Source: Sphingomonadales bacterium
GTDB lineage: Bacteria > Pseudomonadota > Alphaproteobacteria > Sphingomonadales > Sphingomonadaceae
Direction of reading: 5' to 3'
Length of the DNA: 64,000 nt
Assembly: GCA_016721875.1 (NCBI GenBank)
Contig: JADKHG010000014.1
Location: 310,001 to 374,000, forward strand
A model generated the notes under the pieces. The model was given only the letters and a program-made list of their open reading frames with translations. It did no database searches and was not told the origin of the DNA. A program made the position numbers and the translations under genes. Positions within the stretch are counted from its first letter, which is position 1, and each line of letters starts with the position of its first letter. Below, piece by piece: positions 27,127-35,945 of the stretch.

Positions 27127-27692
27127 TAAAATCCTCCAATAGAACTGGCGATCAACACCACGCCCGATAATCCAAATTCTTCGTTGAAATCGCCGCCATG
27201 CCCGGCAAAATCGACGTCAACGCCGACCCCGCTGCGCCAGCCCGGCTCCCATTTGCGTACCACGCCGCCATTCGGCATCTCTTCCTTGTGCGTTGGCGGC
27301 TTCTTCATCCAGCGCACCAAAATTTCGTCGCGGATCGGATTGTCCGCCTCGAAATCATAGACGCGGCAGCCGCTGGCCCAAATACCACTTTCGTCGGTGA
27401 CGCGGCTGGTGATCAGATAGAGTTCACGACCCGCAACGGTGCGGCGATAGTGATGGCCCTCAATCTTTTCATCTGCCTCCAGCGAGGCCTTGCCCTTAGC
27501 AACTAGCTTGTCGACGCGCGACGCTTCGCCCTCGGCGAGCATTGTCCAGCCCTGTTTGGGCAGCGCCTTTTCCAGTGCCTTGAATTTGCGTGTGTCGTTG
27601 CAGCCTTTGCGAAAAGCCGCCAGCACGGCGTCTGCCGGATAGGGCTGGGCAACGGGTGTTGCCGCCGCCAACAGGAGCGCCGCGCCGATCAT
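27126..27692 (-). CDS. Exported protein of unknown function in the mdh-suc operon
   Basis: 188 residues with an N-terminal signal peptide (MIGAALLLAAATPVAQP), so probably periplasmic. The body has two cysteines (GCNDTRKF near residue 31 and SGCRVYDFEA near 108) that could form a disulfide. I recognise no domain. It starts one base after the mdh stop and its stop overlaps the sucD start. That tight packing argues for a real, co-transcribed gene. Confidence 0.75.
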   Translation of the reverse strand: MIGAALLLAAATPVAQPYPADAVLAAFRKGCNDTRKFKALEKALPKQGWTMLAEGEASRVDKLVAKGKASLEADEKIEGHHYRRTVAGRELYLITSRVTDESGIWASGCRVYDFEADNPIRDEILVRWMKKPPTHKEEMPNGGVVRKWEPGWRSGVGVDVDFAGHGGDFNEEFGLSGVVLIASSIGGF

Positions 27693-27693
27693 C

Positions 27694-28656
27694 CTATTTC
27701 AGCGACGGATCGATCTTCTTGCACGCCACGAGCAGTTCCTTCACCGCGTCAACCGACACGTTGAAGCCCTTTTGCGCCTTGGCGTTCAGCTTGATCTCGA
27801 CGACGCGTTCGACGCCACCGGCGCCGATCACCACCGGCACGCCGACGTAAAGATTCTTGATGCCATATTGGCCCGTCAGATTGGCGGCGCAGGGCAGAAG
27901 GCGTTTCTGGTCGCCCAGATAGGCCATCGCCATTTCGATCGCGCTGGTCGCGGGCGCATAATAGGCCGAGCCGGTTTTGAGCAGTCCAACGATCTCGCCA
28001 CCACCATTGCGGGTGCGCGCGACAATCGCGTCAATCTTTTCCTTGGTCGACCAACCCATTTTGATCAGGTCGGGAACGGGAATGCCTGCGACGGTCGAAT
28101 ATTCGATCACCGGAACCATTGTGTCGCCATGCCCGCCGAGCACGAAAGCCGTGACATCACGGACCGAGACGTTGAATTCTTCGGCCAGGAAGTGGCGGAA
28201 GCGCGCGCTGTCGAGAACGCCTGCCATGCCGACCACCATATTGGCGGGAAGGCCCGAAAATTCGCGGAGCGCCCACACCATCGCGTCCAATGGGTTGGTG
28301 ATGCAGATGACAAACGCCTTGGGGGCATATTTCTTGATGCCTTCGCCCACGGCTTTCATCACCTTCAGGTTGATGCCGAGCAGATCATCACGGCTCATGC
28401 CGGGTTTGCGCGGAACACCAGCGGTGACGATGCAGACGTCGGCGCCCTTGATGTCCTTATAGGAGGAAGTGCCCTTCAGATTGACGTCGAAACCCTCGAC
28501 CGGGCCGGATTGAGCGAGGTCAAGCGCCTTGCCCTGCGGAACACCATCGACGATGTCGAACAATACGACGTCGCCCAGTTCCTTTTGTGCTGCGAGGTGG
28601 GCAAGCGTGCCGCCGATCATGCCGGCGCCGATAAGCGCAATCTTCTTGCGGGCCAT
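27694..28656 (-). CDS. mdh: Malate dehydrogenase
   Basis: 320 residues of the LDH-like malate dehydrogenase type used by alphaproteobacteria. It has the NAD fold IALIGAGMIGGTLAHLAA, an acidic end of beta2 (FDIVDG) that favours NAD, the substrate loop VTAGVPRKPGMSRDDLL with its arginines, and the catalytic histidine in LGGHGDTMVP. It heads the minus-strand TCA cluster, with AAGGAC just before the start, so the operon promoter is probably within 28657-28800. Confidence 0.96.
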   Translation of the reverse strand: MARKKIALIGAGMIGGTLAHLAAQKELGDVVLFDIVDGVPQGKALDLAQSGPVEGFDVNLKGTSSYKDIKGADVCIVTAGVPRKPGMSRDDLLGINLKVMKAVGEGIKKYAPKAFVICITNPLDAMVWALREFSGLPANMVVGMAGVLDSARFRHFLAEEFNVSVRDVTAFVLGGHGDTMVPVIEYSTVAGIPVPDLIKMGWSTKEKIDAIVARTRNGGGEIVGLLKTGSAYYAPATSAIEMAMAYLGDQKRLLPCAANLTGQYGIKNLYVGVPVVIGAGGVERVVEIKLNAKAQKGFNVSVDAVKELLVACKKIDPSLK

Positions 28657-28887
28657 TTAATGTCCTTCCTATGGGGTCAAAACGCAAACTGACAGTTACG
28701 GAATTGCGGGTGCGTTAGGCCGATTCGGCTAGAGCCGCAACCCTATAAAAGGCCTAAGTTAAAGCTTTTTATGATAACAGTTCGCAATAGCTTTTAGCGG
28801 CAATTGTTGCACTTGCCATTACAGATGATACTGTCCCGAATATAGGTCAGATGCTTCTGAATTACACCCTGCAACAGGAACCACGAC

Positions 28888-29421
28888 ATGCGCCTTCTCC
28901 TCGCAACCGCTGCTGTCTCGCTAATCCTATCATCGCCTGTGCAGGCCAACGAAAAAGATTGGGACAATGCCGGTTCGATCTCGCGCGATGTGCTGGTCGT
29001 CGCGGCATTTGGTCTGCCTATTGTCAAAGGTGACTGGGACGGCGCGCTTCAGGCTGGCGGCAGCATGGGTGCAGCGATGGTGACCACAGTCGCTTTGAAA
29101 GAGGCTTTCCCGACCTGGCGCCCCGACCGTAGCGACCGCAAAAGCTTCCCTTCAGGCCATACTTCGCTGTCTTTCGCCGCAGCCTCTGCGCTGCACAACC
29201 GTTGTGGCTGGGAAGTCGGGGTTCCGGCCTATGCGCTTGCCTCCTTCGTCGGTGTATCGCGGGTTGAGGCGAAGAAGCACCGTTGGGGAGACGTTTTGGC
29301 GGGTGCAGCAATCGGTATTACTGCGGGGCAATTGATCACCAAAAAACGCGATGACGGCGTGGTCCTGATCCCTTGGGGGGACACCAAATCGGCCGGGGTT
29401 TCAATGGCGATGAAGTTTTAA
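28888..29421 (+). CDS. PAP2-family phosphatase, exported
   Basis: 177 residues with signal peptide MRLLLATAAVSLILSSPVQA. The three-part acid phosphatase signature is present: KEAFPTWRPDRSDRK, SFPSGHTSLSF, and GVSRVEAKKHRWGDVLAG, with the histidine that acts in catalysis. Such enzymes dephosphorylate lipid phosphates or other phosphomonoesters in the periplasm. The family cannot say which. The 231-bp gap to mdh is divergent and likely holds both promoters. CAGGAA sits upstream of the ATG. Confidence 0.88.
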   Translation: MRLLLATAAVSLILSSPVQANEKDWDNAGSISRDVLVVAAFGLPIVKGDWDGALQAGGSMGAAMVTTVALKEAFPTWRPDRSDRKSFPSGHTSLSFAAASALHNRCGWEVGVPAYALASFVGVSRVEAKKHRWGDVLAGAAIGITAGQLITKKRDDGVVLIPWGDTKSAGVSMAMKF

Positions 29422-29431
29422 TTGGGAAGTT

Positions 29432-30829
29432 CTAACCCGCCAATTCGGCGACCATATCATGCCAGTGCTGCAGATTTTCGCGGAAGGATTTGACCGGAAT
29501 CCGCTCATCGCGACCATGCGCGCGTTCATCCTCGGGTGAAATGATCCACGCGCCATCGACACCATAAACGGGAATCCCTTCGGACCGGAAAAACAGCCCG
29601 TCGGTCGCCCCCGCCGACATTTGCGGCACAATCGGCGCGCCGGGATGCCGCTTTTGAATCGAACGGGTGTAGGCTGCAACCACATCCTTGCGCAGTGGCG
29701 AAGGCGGTGAGGGGCGAGCATCGCCGACCTGAACGACTTCAACGCCCTCACCCACCGTTGCTTTTAATTCGTCAATCACCGACTGTGCAGTTACTCCGGG
29801 CAGGATACGACAATTGACGGTCGCACGCGCCAATTGCGGCAGCGCATTGTTGGCATGACCGCCTTCAAGCCGTGTGGCAACGCAACGCGTGCGGGTCAGG
29901 CCTACCTCGGAAGGGTCAGCCTCGATGATGTCGGCGGCGGCACCGTCCTTTTCATCGGCGAGCCAACGCCGCATGGCATCCCCCAACGGTCCCTTTTCTT
30001 GGCTTTGTCGATATTGCAAATAGGCACGCGTGGTTTCGGTAAAGGCGGGTGTGAAGCGGTGCGCTTCCAGCTTTTTTAGTGCGGTTGCCAGCTCATAAAT
30101 TGCATGGTCTGGGCGTGGCCGGGAACTGTGCCCGCCGGAATTGCGGACGGTGAAAGTGAAATCGGCGTACATCTTCTCCGATGTCTGCAGTCCAAAGCCA
30201 AGCAAGGTGCCGTCCTTGGTAAACGCCCCGCCCCCTGCATCGGCGTTCAAGGCAAAATCGGCATCGGTAAGCGCGCGCCATTCGGTTGCACCGCGCAGCG
30301 CGCCATTTCCACTGGTCTCCTCGTCGCCCGAAAAGAAAACAATGATGTCACGGCTGGGTTTGAAGCCTTCAGCCTTCAGCCACAACAGGCTGTTGGCGAT
30401 GGCCGCGATACCATTTTTCATGTCTGTCGCGCCGCGCCCATAGAGATAGCCGTCTTCCTCGACCATTTTGAACGGATCACGCGACCAGTCTTCACGCCGC
30501 GCTTCAACCACATCCATATGGCCGAGCAGCAACATTGGCTTGAGTGCCTTGCCACCGTTCGGTTTGCGCTCCGCCTTCCAGCGCATGATCAGCGACTGGG
30601 TGCCGTCATGATCCTTGATGGTAACGTCGCCCAGTCCTCCCGCGACGAACTGGTCGCGCAGGTGGCTGGCGACGCGTTTCACTTCCTCATGGCGGTCGGT
30701 GACCGATGGAATGGCAATCAGTTCGCCCAGCAACTGCCGCCCCTTGTCGAGCCACTTGTCTGAAGCCTCCGCTCCTATTGCAGGGGAGGCAAGCCCAGAC
30801 ACGGCAAGCAGAGCTGATAGTCGACGCAT
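29432..30829 (-). CDS. Exported M20 family metallopeptidase
   Basis: 465 residues with signal peptide MRRLSALLAVSGLASPAIGA. Metal-site motifs are clear: LLLGHMDVV, RGATDMKNGIAA (bridging aspartate) and SGDEETSGNGAL (catalytic Glu pair). A dimerisation domain with NSGGHSSRP lies in the middle and a metal-binding end follows. The family hydrolyses dipeptides or N-acyl amino acids using two zinc ions. The export signal puts this one in the periplasm, perhaps scavenging peptides. It is convergent with the PAP2 gene, 10 bp apart. Confidence 0.9.
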   Translation of the reverse strand: MRRLSALLAVSGLASPAIGAEASDKWLDKGRQLLGELIAIPSVTDRHEEVKRVASHLRDQFVAGGLGDVTIKDHDGTQSLIMRWKAERKPNGGKALKPMLLLGHMDVVEARREDWSRDPFKMVEEDGYLYGRGATDMKNGIAAIANSLLWLKAEGFKPSRDIIVFFSGDEETSGNGALRGATEWRALTDADFALNADAGGGAFTKDGTLLGFGLQTSEKMYADFTFTVRNSGGHSSRPRPDHAIYELATALKKLEAHRFTPAFTETTRAYLQYRQSQEKGPLGDAMRRWLADEKDGAAADIIEADPSEVGLTRTRCVATRLEGGHANNALPQLARATVNCRILPGVTAQSVIDELKATVGEGVEVVQVGDARPSPPSPLRKDVVAAYTRSIQKRHPGAPIVPQMSAGATDGLFFRSEGIPVYGVDGAWIISPEDERAHGRDERIPVKSFRENLQHWHDMVAELAG

Positions 30830-30919
30830 GAAGAAACTCCGGCGGTTAGAGCAGATTGATCGTTACCTTACCGAAAAACTTGCCTGACTCCAGCAACAAG
30901 AATGCGCATTTTCTCGGTC

Positions 30920-32362
30920 TCAAATGCCCATACAGACATATTTGATTTCCATATAGTCATCGAGCCCGTGGCGGCTGCCTTCGCGGCCCAGCCCCGATTG
31001 CTTGATCCCACCAAAAGGTGCGACTTCGGTCGAGATCAGTCCGGTATTAACCCCGACTATTCCAGCCTCCAGCGCCTCTGCCACGCGCCACACTCGCGAC
31101 AGGTCACGCGCGTAGAAATAGCTGGCGAGGCCGAATTCGCTGTTGTTTGCCTGTGCAATAGCATCGGCCTCATCGGTGAAGCGCACGACGCCCGCCAGCG
31201 GACCAAAGGTTTCCTCACGGCACAGCAGCATGTCGTTGGTGACATTGGCGACGACGGTGGGTTCGAACCATGTGCCGCCCAAATCGCTGCGCTTGCCGCC
31301 AGCCAGCACCTTCGCACCGCCCGCGACGGCGTCTTGCAGATGCTCTTCAACCTTGGCAACGGCAGGGGCGTCGATCAGCGGGCCGATTTCGACACCAGAC
31401 TCGATCCCGCGCCCCAACTTCAGTCCCGAAACGCGCTTGGCGAGTTTTGCGACAAATTCGTCATAGACGCCGTCTTGCACATAAAATCGATTGGTGCACA
31501 CGCAGGTCTGCCCACCATTGCGGAATTTGCTGATCATCGCACCTTCGACAGCGGCATCGACATCGGCGTCGTCAAAGACAAGGAAAGGTGCGTTGCCGCC
31601 CAGTTCCATCGACAATTTCTTTATCGTATCCGCCGACTGCCGCATCAATTCGCGCCCGACCTCAGTTGATCCAGTGAAGCTGATCTTGCGCACCACCGGA
31701 TTTGCGGTCAACTCGCCACCAATGGCTCCGGCGCGGCCTGTAATAACGTTGAATACGCCTTTTGGTATACCCGCCTGCTCGGCGAGAACCGCCAATGCCA
31801 ATGCCGAAAGGGGCGTCTGCGACGCGGGTTTCAGTACCATGGTGCAGCCCGCCGCCAGCGCCGGACCCATTTTTCGCCCGATCATCGCAGAGGGGAAATT
31901 CCAAGGAGTGATTGCCGCAACCACTCCGATCGGCTGGCGCAAGGTTACGATCCGTCGGTCGGCAGCGTGACCGGGAATGACTTCGCCATAGGCGCGCTTG
32001 CCCTCTTCGGCGAACCATTCGATGAAACTGGCTGAGTAAGCGATTTCACCCTTGGCTTCGGCCAGTGGCTTGCCCTGTTCGCGGCTGAGCAACTCGCCAA
32101 GCGCATCCTGATTGGCGATCATCAGGTCGAACAATTTGCGCAAGATCTTGGCGCGTTCGCCAGCTGTCTTCGCCCGCCAAGCCGGAAGGGCCGCCTCGGC
32201 AGCGGCAATGGCGCGTGCGGTTTCGGCAGCACCCATCTGCGGAACGGTGGTGATTGTTTCGCCGGTAGCGGGATCGGTCACGCTGATCGTCCCGCCTTGA
32301 TCCGCGTCGCACCAAATACCGTCGACAAAGCATTGGTTGCGAACGAAATCACTATAGTTCAT
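30920..32362 (-). CDS. gabD: NAD(P)-dependent succinate-semialdehyde dehydrogenase
   Basis: 480 residues of the aldehyde dehydrogenase superfamily, GabD-like. Catalytic Glu lies in SMELGGNAPFLVF and catalytic Cys in GGQTCVCTNRF. The C-terminus is the typical KQSGLGREGSRHGLDDYMEIKYV. The ATG at 32362 is preferred over a TTG 19 codons upstream because homology begins at NYSDFVRNQCF. It is divergent from an acyl-CoA degradation operon, which suggests a shared regulatory region. Whether the physiological substrate is succinate semialdehyde is an inference. Confidence 0.85.
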   Translation of the reverse strand: MNYSDFVRNQCFVDGIWCDADQGGTISVTDPATGETITTVPQMGAAETARAIAAAEAALPAWRAKTAGERAKILRKLFDLMIANQDALGELLSREQGKPLAEAKGEIAYSASFIEWFAEEGKRAYGEVIPGHAADRRIVTLRQPIGVVAAITPWNFPSAMIGRKMGPALAAGCTMVLKPASQTPLSALALAVLAEQAGIPKGVFNVITGRAGAIGGELTANPVVRKISFTGSTEVGRELMRQSADTIKKLSMELGGNAPFLVFDDADVDAAVEGAMISKFRNGGQTCVCTNRFYVQDGVYDEFVAKLAKRVSGLKLGRGIESGVEIGPLIDAPAVAKVEEHLQDAVAGGAKVLAGGKRSDLGGTWFEPTVVANVTNDMLLCREETFGPLAGVVRFTDEADAIAQANNSEFGLASYFYARDLSRVWRVAEALEAGIVGVNTGLISTEVAPFGGIKQSGLGREGSRHGLDDYMEIKYVCMGI

Positions 32363-32625
32363 TTTGGATTCTCGCTGAAATTCCGGTTGTTGACTGGACG
32401 CACAGTCCGGCACCGTCAATGCGCAGCTAGCAATCAGAATGCAAGCATCGCTGTAAATGTTGAATCACATCAACGCCTGCTCCCTAATCGCTTCAGCAAA
32501 GCCCAGGTTCAGGACACTCGATTGAATCTACGTAATGGCCTATCGATTTTGGCGAAAAGCACAATTGAGCCTGTGGGGCCGCGCTGCTAGGCCCTGTGCA
32601 TTGCCGGACAATCAGGGGAACAGCC
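32363..32625. promoter_or_regulatory. Divergent promoter region between gabD and the acyl-CoA operon
   Basis: 263 bp without genes, so both start regions must lie here. An imperfect palindrome TTGAATCACATCAA occurs at 32460-32473, roughly central, and could be an operator for a shared regulator. AGGGGA at 32615-32620 serves the GTG start at 32626. I see no reliable -35/-10 pair. Confidence 0.45.
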
Positions 32626-33792
32626 GTGGATTTCAATTTGAACGAAGACCAGCGGAATATCCGCGAGGCGGTGCTGAAAATTTGCTCCCAATTCGGCGAC
32701 GATTATTGGTTGGAGCGCGATGCCGATGGGGAATTTCCGGTCGAATTTTATAAAACCATGACCGATGCTGGCTGGTTGGGCATTGCGATGCCCGAAAGTG
32801 TGGGCGGCGCGGGGCTGGGAATCACCGAAGCTGCAATCATGATGCAGGCAGTCTCCGAATCGGGCGGTGGGATGACAGCCTCTTCGGCAATCCACGGTCC
32901 GATCTTTGGGCTGGAACCGGTGGTGCTGTTCGGCACAGAAGAACAGCAGCAGCGGATGATTCCGCCGGTGCTTTCAGGCAAAGAAAAAATGTGCTTCGCC
33001 GTCACCGAGCCCAATACCGGTCTTGATACCACCAGCCTGAAGACCCGGGCCGAAAAGGTTGACGGCGGATACCGTGTCAATGGCGAGAAAATCTGGATCA
33101 CCAACGCCCATGTTGCCGATAAGATGCTGATCATCGCGCGCACCACAGCGCTGGAAGATGTGAAGAAAAAGACCGAAGGGCTCTCGCTTTTCTACACCAC
33201 GCTCGACCGCGCGCATATCGAACACCAACTGATCCCCAAAATGGGGCGCCATGCAGTTGGCTCGAACATGCTGTTCATCACCGACCTGTTCATTCCGGAG
33301 GAAGACCGGATCGGCGAAGAGGGGCAAGGTTTCAAAATTCTGCTCAACGGCCTGAACCCCGAACGTGTGATGCTGGGTGCAGAGGCAGTCGGGTTGGGAC
33401 GGATCGCGATCCAGCGCGCTGCGCGCTATGCCCGCGAACGCATCGTCTTTGGCCGGCCAATCGGGCAGAACCAAGGTATCCAGCATCCGCTGGCAAAAGC
33501 ATGGATGCAGGTCGAGGCTGCCAATCTGATGGTGCTGAAGGCAGCGCAACTGTTTGATGCCGGTGCCGAATGCGGGGTAGAGGCCAACAGCGCCAAATAT
33601 CTGGCGGCAGAGCCAGGCTTTGAAGCCTGCCAGACCGCCGTCATGTCGATGGGCGGTATGGGCTATGCCAAGGAATATCATGTCGAGCGCTATTTGCGCG
33701 AAGTGTTGGTCCCGCGCATCGCGCCGGTCAGCCCGCACCAGATCATGAACTTCATTGCCGAACGTGTCCTCGAACTGCCAAAGTCTTACTGA
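32626..33792 (+). CDS. Acyl-CoA dehydrogenase
   Basis: 388 residues starting at GTG (VDFNLNEDQRNIREAV), backed by AGGGGA 6 bp upstream. Motifs are AVTEPNTGLDTTSLKTRAE (FAD/acyl-CoA contact), WITNAHVADKM, and the C-terminal FAD-binding helices ending MGGMGYAKEYHVERYLREV. In the family this introduces a 2,3-double bond using FAD. The acyl chain is not known. It is first of four co-directional CoA genes, with the next start 2 bp after its stop. Confidence 0.9.
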   Translation: MDFNLNEDQRNIREAVLKICSQFGDDYWLERDADGEFPVEFYKTMTDAGWLGIAMPESVGGAGLGITEAAIMMQAVSESGGGMTASSAIHGPIFGLEPVVLFGTEEQQQRMIPPVLSGKEKMCFAVTEPNTGLDTTSLKTRAEKVDGGYRVNGEKIWITNAHVADKMLIIARTTALEDVKKKTEGLSLFYTTLDRAHIEHQLIPKMGRHAVGSNMLFITDLFIPEEDRIGEEGQGFKILLNGLNPERVMLGAEAVGLGRIAIQRAARYARERIVFGRPIGQNQGIQHPLAKAWMQVEAANLMVLKAAQLFDAGAECGVEANSAKYLAAEPGFEACQTAVMSMGGMGYAKEYHVERYLREVLVPRIAPVSPHQIMNFIAERVLELPKSY

Positions 33793-33793
33793 T

Positions 33794-34672
33794 ATGACCA
33801 AAGTGAAAATGCGCAGCTGGCTGTTTGCTCCGGGCGACAGCGAAAAAAAGATGACCAAGGCGATGGAGGGCACTGCCGACATCGTGCTGATCGATCTGGA
33901 GGATGCGGTCGCGCCTGAGACAAAGCCACTAGCGCGCACGATGGTGCATGATTTCCTGAAGGCCAATGCCCCGCAGCGCGAGCGCTTGTGGGTGCGGATA
34001 AACCCGTTTGACGGTCCCTATACGTTGCCCGACCTTGCTGCGATCATGCCCGCGCACCCTGGCGGCATCATGCTGCCCAAGGTTTATGGTCGCGCTGATG
34101 TCGAACGGCTAAACCACTGTCTCTCCGCGCTGGAAGTGGCGAATGGCATTGAAGAAGGCTCCACCCCGGTCATCGTGCTAATCACCGAAACCGCCGAAGC
34201 CATGTTCCACACCGGCGATTATAAGGGCGCACCGCGTGTCGTTGCTTTGACCTGGGGTGCTGAGGATCTGGCGGATTCCATTGGTGCGTCGTCGAACAAG
34301 AATGCCGATGGCAGCTATGGCTTCACCTATGAACTGGCGCGCAGCCTGACCGTTCTGGGTGCAGCGACGGCTGGCGTTCCGGCCATCGAGACTATTTCCG
34401 CCGATTTCAAGGATCTGGAAGCACTGCGTCTGCGGGCCGAGAAAGTGCGGCGCGATGGATATCGTGGGATGCTTGCGATCCACCCGGCACAGGTCGATGT
34501 GATCAATCGGGCCTTCACCCCAACTGCCGAAGAAATCGCCGAAGCGCGTGAGATTGTCGCGGTATTTGATGCCAACCCCGGTATGGGTGCCATTGGTTAC
34601 AAAGGCGCTATGCTCGATCGGCCCTATCTCAGCCGCGCGTTGCAGCTGCTGGCGCTGGTGGAGGAAGGATGA
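33794..34672 (+). CDS. HpcH/HpaI-family CoA ester lyase (CitE-like)
   Basis: 292 residues of the TIM-barrel citrate-lyase-beta superfamily. Motifs are RSWLFAPGDSEKKMTKA, IDLEDAVAPETK (Mg-binding acidic cluster), LWVRINPFDG, and LLIHPAQV-like LAIHPAQVDVINRAFTPT. Relatives cleave malyl-, methylmalyl- or citramalyl-CoA. The exact substrate is undecided, and the adjacent CoA-transferase and hydratase favour a CoA-activated dicarboxylate. It begins 2 bp after the acyl-CoA dehydrogenase and its end overlaps the next gene. Confidence 0.88.
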   Translation: MTKVKMRSWLFAPGDSEKKMTKAMEGTADIVLIDLEDAVAPETKPLARTMVHDFLKANAPQRERLWVRINPFDGPYTLPDLAAIMPAHPGGIMLPKVYGRADVERLNHCLSALEVANGIEEGSTPVIVLITETAEAMFHTGDYKGAPRVVALTWGAEDLADSIGASSNKNADGSYGFTYELARSLTVLGAATAGVPAIETISADFKDLEALRLRAEKVRRDGYRGMLAIHPAQVDVINRAFTPTAEEIAEAREIVAVFDANPGMGAIGYKGAMLDRPYLSRALQLLALVEEG

Positions 34673-35943
34673 GCCACATCACCGACGCAGCAGGGCTCGA
34701 TCTTGCCCGTTTCCTGAAACCCGGCGACCATATCGTCATCGGGCAGGCGTGCGGCGAACCGGCGACTTTGGTCGAGGCGCTCATCGCGCAAGGAGCAGGC
34801 ATTGGCGACCTGCGGGCCTTTATCGCCACCAGTTTCTCAGGCCTGTTCACGCCTGAAAGCGCGGACAGTTTTACACTCTCCAGCATGGGAGCGATTGGCG
34901 CGCTGCGTTCAATGACTAAGGCAGGCAAGCTGTCGGTCATACCCTGCCATGTCGGCCAGATTGGCCCGATGATCGAGGCGGGGATTATCGGTTGCGACGT
35001 CGCCTTCGTGCAGGTCAGCCCGGCGGACGATGACGGCAATCACAGTTTCGGCCTGACCCACGACCATGTGCAGGCAATGGTTGCCAAAGCGCGGGTGGTG
35101 ATCGCCGAGGTTAACGATTCTGTTCCCTACACCTTTGGCGAAGCGATGCTGCCCGCGTCGAAAATAGACTGCGCGGTCCATGTCTCGCGAATACCGTCAC
35201 AGGTCATGCCGACTACCGCGAGCGAAACCGATGAGGCGATTGCCAAGATCATCGCCAACTATGTCGAGGATGGTTCGGTCTTGCAGGTGGGCGTCGGTGC
35301 CATCCCCGACGCAGTGATGAGACTGTCGCGCGACCGGAAAGATCTGGGCGTTCATTCAGGCATGATCGGTGACGGCTATGTCGATCTGGTCGAGGCGGGC
35401 GTGATGACCAACGCGCGCAAGCCCTTTGACACCGGAATTGGCATTGCAGGAGCATTAATCGGGTCGAAACGTCTGTTCGACCACGCGCACAAGAACAAGG
35501 CGATTCGCATGTGCAGCGCCGCAATCACCCATGAGGAATCGGTGCTGGTGCGCATTCCGAAACTGGTGACAATCAACAGCGCAGTTGAAATCGACCTGAC
35601 CGGACAAGTCAATGCCGAGGCCTCGGGCAGCGCCTATATGGGTGGCACCGGCGGGCAGGTCGATTATGTCCGCGCCGGATCACGCTCGCCCGGCGGTCAC
35701 TCGATCATCGCCTTATCGGCTACAGCCAAGGGTGGTTCACTGAGCAAGATTGTGCCGACATTAAATGGCCCCGTCACCACCGCGCGCGCCGAAGTGGACG
35801 TGATCGTCACCGAATTTGGCGCAGCTGAACTCAAAGGGCAGTCGCTGGCTGAGCGCACCCTGCGTTTGACCGCCATTGCGCATCCTGACTTCCGCGAACA
35901 ACTCGACAAGGCGGCGTTTGAAATCCGCCAAAGGGGCTTTTAA
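34669..35943 (+). CDS. Acetyl-CoA hydrolase/CoA-transferase family protein
   Basis: 424 residues in two alpha/beta halves. The N-terminal half begins LARFLKPGDHIVIGQACGEPATL. The C-terminal half has the class signature GTGGQVDYVRAGSRSPGG preceded by GQVNAEASGSAYMG. These enzymes (4-hydroxybutyrate, succinyl, itaconate or acetyl-CoA transferases) activate acids by moving CoA from acetyl- or succinyl-CoA. Position after an ester lyase and before a hydratase suggests it charges the pathway's acid. Start overlaps the upstream stop (ATGA). Confidence 0.87.
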   Translation: MSHITDAAGLDLARFLKPGDHIVIGQACGEPATLVEALIAQGAGIGDLRAFIATSFSGLFTPESADSFTLSSMGAIGALRSMTKAGKLSVIPCHVGQIGPMIEAGIIGCDVAFVQVSPADDDGNHSFGLTHDHVQAMVAKARVVIAEVNDSVPYTFGEAMLPASKIDCAVHVSRIPSQVMPTTASETDEAIAKIIANYVEDGSVLQVGVGAIPDAVMRLSRDRKDLGVHSGMIGDGYVDLVEAGVMTNARKPFDTGIGIAGALIGSKRLFDHAHKNKAIRMCSAAITHEESVLVRIPKLVTINSAVEIDLTGQVNAEASGSAYMGGTGGQVDYVRAGSRSPGGHSIIALSATAKGGSLSKIVPTLNGPVTTARAEVDVIVTEFGAAELKGQSLAERTLRLTAIAHPDFREQLDKAAFEIRQRGF

Positions 35944-35945
35944 CC

